Assembly: GCA_036346355.1 (NCBI GenBank) | Contig: JAYEVF010000044.1 | Location: 275,363 to 339,362 of the forward strand | Length of the DNA stretch: 64,000 bases | DNA from: Rhipidocladum racemiflorum | Lineage: Eukaryota; Streptophyta; Magnoliopsida; Poales; Poaceae | Reading direction: 5' to 3' | Shown: one piece after another, positions 58,401 through 64,000 of the stretch | Numbering within the stretch: the first letter of the stretch is position 1 | How the letters are laid out: the number at the start of each line of letters is the position of its first letter | Program-made: the position numbers and the translations under genes | Notes under the pieces: model-generated | What the model saw: the letters and a program-made list of their open reading frames with translations, nothing else | Told to the model about the DNA's origin: nothing | The model's database searches: none

Positions 58401-61400
58401 CCCAGGCCCAGGCCCAGGCCCAGTGGCCTGTGGCTCAGTGGCTCAGGCCCAGGGCCCAGGCCCAGGCCCAGGCCCAGGCCCAGTGGCCCAGGCCCAGGCC
58501 CAGTGGCCCAGGCCCAGTGGCCCAGGCTCAGGCCCAGTGGCCTCAGTGGCCCAGTGGCCTCAGTGGCCCAGGGCCCAGGCCCAGTGGCCTGTGGCCCAGG
58601 CCCAGGCCTCAGCTCAGGCCCAGTGGCCTGGCAGGCCCAGTGGCCCAGTGGCTCAGGCCCAGGCCTGGTCAGGCTCAGGGCCCAGGCCCAGTGGCCCAGT
58701 GGCCTCCAGTGGCCCAGGCCCAGGCCTGTAGTGGCCCAGGCCTCAGTGGCTCAGGCCCAGGGCCCAGGGCCCAGTGGCCCAGGGCCCAGGCCCAGGCCCA
58801 GTGGCCCAGGGCCCAGTGGCTCAGGCCCAGTGGCCCAGTGGCCCAGTGGCCCAGGCCCAGGCCCAGGCCCAGTGGCCCAGGGCCCAGGCCCAGTGGCCCA
58901 GGCCCAGGCCCAGTGGCCCAGTGGCCCAGGCTCAGTGGCCCAGGCTCAGTGGCCTCAGTGGCCCAGGCTCAGTGGCCCAGTGGCCCAGGGCCCAGGCCCA
59001 GGCCCAGGCCCAGGCCCAGTGGCCCAGTGGCCCAGGCCAGTGGCCTGTGTGGCCTAGGCCCAGTGGCCTGTGGCCCAGGGCCCAGGCCCAGGCCCAGTGG
59101 CCCAGGCCCAGTGGCCCAGGGCCCAGGCTCAGTGGCCCAGTGGCCCAGGCCCAGGCCCAGTGGCCTGGCCTGTGGCCCAGTGGCCCAGTGGCCCAGGCCC
59201 AGTGGCCCAGTGGCCCAGTGGCCTGTGGCCCAGTGGCCCAGTGGCCCAGGCCCAGTGGCCCAGGCCCAGGCCCAGTGGCCCAGGCCCAGGCCTGTGGCCC
59301 AGGCCCAGGCTCAGTGGCCTGGTGGCCCAGGCCCAGGCCCAGTGGCTCAGTGGCTCAGGCCTGTGGCCCAGGCCTCAGTGGCCTGTGGCCCAGGCCCAGG
59401 CTCAGGCCCAGGCCCAGTGGCTCAGTGGCCCAGTGGCCCAGGGCCCAGGCTCAGGCCTGCAGGCCCAGTGGCCCAGGCTCAGTGGCCCAGTGGCTCAGTG
59501 GCCAGGCCCAGGTGGCCCAGGCCCAGGCCCAGGCCCAGGCCCAGGCCCAGGCCTGCGCCCAGTGGCCCAGTGGCCCAGGCCTCAGTGGCCCAGGCCCAGT
59601 GGCCCAGGTCAGTGGCCTGTGGCCCAGTGGCCCAGGCCTCAGTGGCCCAGTGGCCCAGTGGCCCAGTGGCCCAGGCCCAGGGCCCAGGCCCAGGCCCAGT
59701 GGCCCAGGGCTCAGGCCCAGTGGCCCAGTGGCCCAGGCCTGTGGCCCAGTGGCCCAGGCTCAGTGGCCTAGGCCCAGGCCCAGGCCAGTGGCCCAGGCCT
59801 AGGCCCAGGCCCAGGCCCAGTGGCCTGTGGCCCAGGCCTGCGCCCAGTGGCTCAGGCCCAGTGGCCCAGGCCCAGGCCCAGGGCCCAGTGGCCCAGTGGC
59901 CTCAGGCTCAGGCTCAGGCCTCAGTGGCCCAGGCCCAGTGGCCCAGGCCCAGGCCCAGGCTCAGGGCCTGAGGCCCAGTGGCCCAGGCCCAGGCCCAGTG
60001 GCCCAGGCCTCAGTGGCCTGCCCAGGCCCAGGCCCAGGCTCAGTGGCCCAGGGCCCAGTGGCCCAGGCCCAGGCCTCAGGGCCCAGTGGCCTGTGGCCCA
60101 GGTGGCCCAGGCCCAGTGGCCCAGGCCCAGGGCCCAGTGGCCCAGGCCTGTCTCAGGCCCAGTGGCCCAGGCCAGTGGCCTCAGTGGCCCAGGGCCCAGG
60201 CCCAGGGCCCAGGGCCCAGGCCCAGGCCTCAGGCCCAGTGGCCCAGTGGCCCAGGCCTGTGGCCCAGGCTCAGGCCTCAGTGGCCCAGGCCCAGGCCCAG
60301 GGCCCAGTGGCCCAGGGCCCAGTGGCCCAGGGCCTGTGGCCCAGGCCCAGTGGCCCAGGCCCTGTGGCCCAGTGGCCCAGTGGCCCAGGCCCAGGCCCAG
60401 TGGCCCAGGCCCAGTGGCCCAGGCCCAGTGGCCCAGGCCCAGTGGCCCAGTGGCCTGTGGCCCAGGCCTGTGGCCCAGTGGCCCAGGCCCAGGCTCAGTG
60501 GCCCAGGCCAGTGGCTCAGGCCCAGGCCCAGGGCCCAGGGCCCAGGCCCAGTGGCTCAGTGGCCTGTGGCCCAGTGGCCCAGGCTCAGTGGCCCAGTGGC
60601 CCAGTGGCCCAGGCCCAGTGGCCCAGGCCCAGGCCCAGTGGCCCAGGCCCAGTGGCCTGGCCCAGTGGCTCAGTGGCCCAGGCCCAGTGGCCCAGTGGCC
60701 CAGGCCCAGTGGCCCAGTGGCCCAGTGGCTCAGGCTCAGTGGCCCAGTGGCCCAGTGGCCCAGTGGCCCAGGCCCAGGGCCCAGGCCCAGGCCCAGTGGC
60801 CCAGGCCCAGGCCCAGGGCCCAGGGCCCAGTGGCCCAGTGGCCTGGCCCAGGCCCAGGGCCCAGTGGCCCAGGCCCAGTGGCCCAGGCCTGTGGCCCAGT
60901 GGCCCAGGCCCAGGCCTGTGGCCCAGGCCCAGTGGCCCAGTGGCCCAGGCCCAGGCCCAGTGGCCCAGTGGCCCAGGCCCAGGTGGCCCAGTGGCCCAGG
61001 CCCAGGTGGCCCAGTGGCCCAGGCCTAGGCCTGAGTGGCCCAGGCCCAGTGGCCCAGGCCTGGTGCAGTGGCCTCAGTGGCCCAGTGGCTCAGTGGCCCA
61101 GGCCCAGGCCCAGGTCAGGCCCAGGCCCAGGCCCAGTGGCCTCCAGTGGCCTGCGGCCCAGTGGCCAGTGGCCCAGGCCCAGGGCCCAGGCCTGTGGCCC
61201 AGTGGCCCAGTGGCCCAGGCCTGTGGCCCAGGCCCAGTGGCCCAGTGGCCCAGGGCCCAGGCCCAGTGGCCCAGGCCCAGTGGCCCAGGGCCTGTGGCTC
61301 AGGCCTAGTGGCCCAGGCCCAGGCCCAGTGGCCCAGTGGCCCAGGCCTCAGGCCCAGGCTCAGTGGCCCAGTGGCCCAGGGCCCAGTGGCCCAGTGGCCC

Positions 61401-64000
61401 AGGCCCAGGCCCAGTGGCCCAGTGGCCCAGGCCCAGTGGCCTGTGGCTCAGTGGCCCAGGCCCAGTGGCCCAGTGGCCCAGTGGCCCAGGCCCAGTGGCC
61501 CAGTGGCCCAGGGCTCAGGCCCAGTGGCCCAGTGGCTCAGTGGCCCAGGCCCAGTGGCCTCAGTGGCCCAGGGCCTCAGTGGCCCAGTGGCCCAGTGGCC
61601 CAGTGGCCCAGGCCTGTGGCCCAGTGGCCAGGCCCAGTGGCCCAGGCCTGGTGGCTCAGGCCCAGGGCTCAGGCTCAGTGGCCCAGGCCTGGTGGCCCAG
61701 TGGCCCAGGCCCAGTGGCCTGCAGGCCCAGTGGCCCAGGCCCAGGGCCCAGGCCCAGTGGCCCAGGCTCAGTGGCCCAGGCCCAGTGGCCCAGTGGCCCA
61801 GGCCCAGGCCCAGGCCCAGGCCCAGGCCCAGGCCTCAGTCAGTGGCCTGTGGCCCAGTGGCCCAGTGGCCCAGTGGCCCAGGCCCAGTGGCTCAGGCCCA
61901 GGCCAGGTGGCCCAGGCTCAGGCCCAGTGGCCTGCGGCTCAGTGGCCCAGGGCCCAGGCCCAGTGGCTCAGTGGCCCAGGCCTGTGGCTCAGTGGCCCAG
62001 GCCCAGGCCTGGTGGCCCAGGCCCAGGCCCAGGCCCAGGCCCAGGCCTGGCCCAGGCCCAGTGGCCCAGGCCCAGGCCCAGTGGCCTGTGGCCCAGGCTC
62101 AGTGGCCCAGGCCCAGGCCTCAGGGCCCAGGCTCAGTGGCCCAGGCCCAGTGGCCCAGGCCCAGGCCCAGGCTCAGTGGCTCAGGCCTGTGGCCCAGGCC
62201 TGGAGGGCCCAGTGGCCCAGGCCCAGTGGCCTAGGCCCAGTGGCCTGAGGCTCAGTGGCTCAGGGCCCAGTGGCTCAGTGGCCCAGGCCTCAGGCTCAGT
62301 GCCCAGGCTCAGTGGCCTGTGGCCTGTGGCTCAGTGGCTCAGTGGCCCAGTGGCCTGGTGGCCTGTGGCTCAGGGCCCAGGCCTGGCAGCCCAGGCCTGT
62401 GGCCTGCAGGCCTGGGCTCAGTGGCCCAGGCCCAGGCCCAGGCCCAGGCCCAGTGCCCAGGCCCAGTGGCCCAGGCCTCAGGGCCCAGGCCCAGTGGCTC
62501 AGTGGCCCAGTGGCTCAGTGGCCCAGGCCCAGTGGCTCAGTGGCCCAGGCCCAGGCCCAGTGGCCCAGTGGCCCAGGGCCCAGGCCCAGTGGCCCAGGCC
62601 CAGTGGCCTGTGGCCCAGTGGCTCAGTGGCCCAGGCCCTGAGCCAGGCTCAGGCTCAGTGGCCCAGGCCCAGGCCCAGTGGCCCAGTGGCCCAGGCCCAG
62701 TGGCTCAGTGGCCCAGTGGCCCAGGCCCAGTGGCCCAGTGGCCCAGTGGCCCTCAGGCCTGTGGCCCAGTGGCCCAGTGGCCTGTGGCCCAGGCCCAGGC
62801 CTCAGGCCTGTGGCCCAGGCCCAGGCCCAGGCCTGGCCAGGCTCAGGCCCAGGGCCCAGTGCTCAGTGGCCCAGTGGCCCAGGCCTGGCCCAGTGGCCCA
62901 GTGGCTCAGTGGCCCAGGCCTGTGGCTCAGTGGCCCAGGCTCAGGCCCAGTGGCCCAGGCCTGAGGCTCAGGCCCAGTGGCCTGTGGCTCAGGTGGCCTG
63001 TTACCAGGCCCAGTGGCCCAGTGGCCCAGGGCCCAGGCCCAGGCCCTGTGGCCCAGGCCTCAGTGGCTCAGTGGCCCAGGCCCAGTGGCCCAGTGGCCCA
63101 GGCCCAGGGCCCAGGCCCAGGCCCAGTGGCCCAGTGGCCCAGGCCTAGGCCCAGTGGCCCAGGGCCCAGGCCCAGGCCTGTGGCCCAGGCCCAGGGCCTC
63201 AGGCCTGGTGGCCCAGTGGCCCAGGCCCAGTGGCCCAGTGGCCCAGGCCCAGTGGCTCAGGGCCCAGTGGCCTGTGGCCCAGTGGCCCAGGGCCCAGTGG
63301 CTCAGGGCCCAGGCCCAGGCCCAGTGGCTCAGGCCCAGTGGCCCAGTGGCCCAGTGGCCTGCGCCCAGGGCCCTGTGGCTCAGTGGCCCAGGCCTCAGGC
63401 TCAGTGGCCCAGGCCCAGTGGCCCAGGCCCAGTGGCCCAGTGGCCCAGGCCTCCAGGCCCAGGCCCAGTGGCCCAGGGCCCAGGCCCAGTGGCCCAGGGC
63501 CCAGGGGCCCAGTGGCCCAGGCCTGGCAGGCCCAGTGGCCCAGGCCCAGTGGCCCAGTGGCCCAGGCCCAGTGGCCCAGTGGCCCAGGCTCAGTGGCCCA
63601 GGCCTAGGGCCCAGGTGTGGCTCAGGCCTAGTGGCCCAGGCCCAGGTGGCCCAGGCTCAGTGGCCTCAGTGGCCTTTGTGGCCCAGTGGCCCAGTGGCTC
63701 CAGGCCCAGGCCCAGTGGCCTGTGGCCTCCAGGGCCTCAGGCCCAGGCCCAGGCCCAGGCCCAGTGGCCCAGGGCCCAGTGGCTCAGGGGCCCAGTGGCC
63801 CAGTGGCCTAGGGCCCAGGCCTGTGGCCCAGGTGGCCCAGTGGCCTGTGGCTCAGTGTCCCAGGCCCAGGTCAGTGGCCTGTGGCCCAGTGGCCCAGTGG
63901 CCCAGGCTCAGGCCCAGGCCTAGGCTCAGTGGCTCAGGCCCAGGCCCAGGCCTAGGCCTGTGGCCCAGGGCCTAGGCCTAGGCCTAGGGCCTAGGCTTCA
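46415..64000 (+). repeat. 17.6-kb GC-rich array, probably miscalled telomere repeat
   Basis: The array is built almost wholly from CCCAGG, CCCAGTGG, CCCAGGG, CTCAGG, CTCAGTGG, CCTGTGG, CCTCAGG and CCTAGG. Each is the telomere unit with T changed to C in place and small length changes in the G run. Mean unit length in sampled lines is 6.6-7.0. No higher-order period is visible. T is scarce and neither ATG nor CAT is seen, so stops are rare; the long open frames start only at GTG and read Pro/Gly/Ala/Gln/Trp repeats in all three frames, so no gene is called. On the other strand the change is CCCTAAA to CCCTGGG, equivalent to the nanopore error reported for human telomeres (CCCTAA to CCCTGG). 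A real degenerate subtelomeric satellite is the alternative. Confidence 0.85.

Noticed and set aside
46469..63975. Long Pro/Gly/Ala/Gln-rich reading frames as a new giant repeat-protein family
   Set aside because: They overlap in all three frames, lack ATG starts, and follow from a T-poor repeat that is best read as altered telomere sequence.
46415..64000. Array of GGCCCA/TGGGCC motifs as a huge cluster of TCP-type (site II) transcription factor sites
   Set aside because: The motif is a by-product of the unit sequence; there is no gene nearby and the telomere derivation explains it more simply.
46415..64000. Higher-order satellite or CRISPR-like array
   Set aside because: No constant spacer length, no conserved long repeat and no second-level period; unit order looks random.

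Overview
The window is nuclear DNA of a flowering plant, almost certainly a grass. The evidence is a plant-type nuclear tRNA, multi-exon genes with GT-AG introns, Ty1/copia and Ty3/gypsy retrotransposons, Tourist, hAT and Mutator-type MITEs, a Helitron-like element and the plant telomere repeat TTTAGGG. The telomere motif is G-rich on the + strand and lies to the right, so the window reads outward into a chromosome end.

Layout. 1-2.3 kb: a tRNA-Ile(UAU) gene and a complete four-exon minus-strand gene for a SnoaL/NTF2-like protein. 2.3-11.1 kb: transposon debris, including a solo LTR with a perfect target duplication, a two-exon fragment with a zinc-finger-like segment, a gypsy gag-protease remnant and two Tourist-like MITEs. 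11.1-14.8 kb: a complete 18-exon minus-strand ERD6-like sugar transporter, with a Mutator-type foldback MITE 80 bp upstream of its start codon. 15.4-18 kb: a Tourist MITE dimer and a broken ADP-ribosylation factor gene. 18.3-22.1 kb: an internally deleted copia element with both LTRs. 22.6-27.8 kb: the 3' part of a gypsy chromovirus carrying an internal inversion. 28-42.4 kb: a duplicated cluster of decayed ribosome-inactivating-protein (RIP) genes in direct and inverted order: three longer copies (30.1, 32.6 and 37.9 kb) and two short 5' fragments (35.6 and 40.5 kb), with shared promoter and flank sequence. 42.4-46.26 kb: LTR-like sequence with a minisatellite and a retroelement gag-like fragment.

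46.26-64 kb: a short run of TTTAGGG passes gradually into about 17.6 kb of GC-rich units such as CCCAGG, CCCAGTGG and CTCAGG. Each unit is the telomere repeat with T replaced by C in register and a mean length near 7. The same change on the other strand turns CCCTAAA into CCCTGGG, the plant counterpart of a known nanopore basecalling error at telomeres. The most economical reading is that the last 17.6 kb is miscalled telomere rather than a new satellite or coding region. The very long stop-free frames in it are a by-product of losing T and are not annotated as genes.

Only two protein genes look intact (the SnoaL/NTF2-like gene and the sugar transporter), plus one tRNA. The rest is repeats, pseudogenes and chromosome end. 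Intron and exon borders were set by hand from GT-AG signals and frame continuity; no alignment was run.
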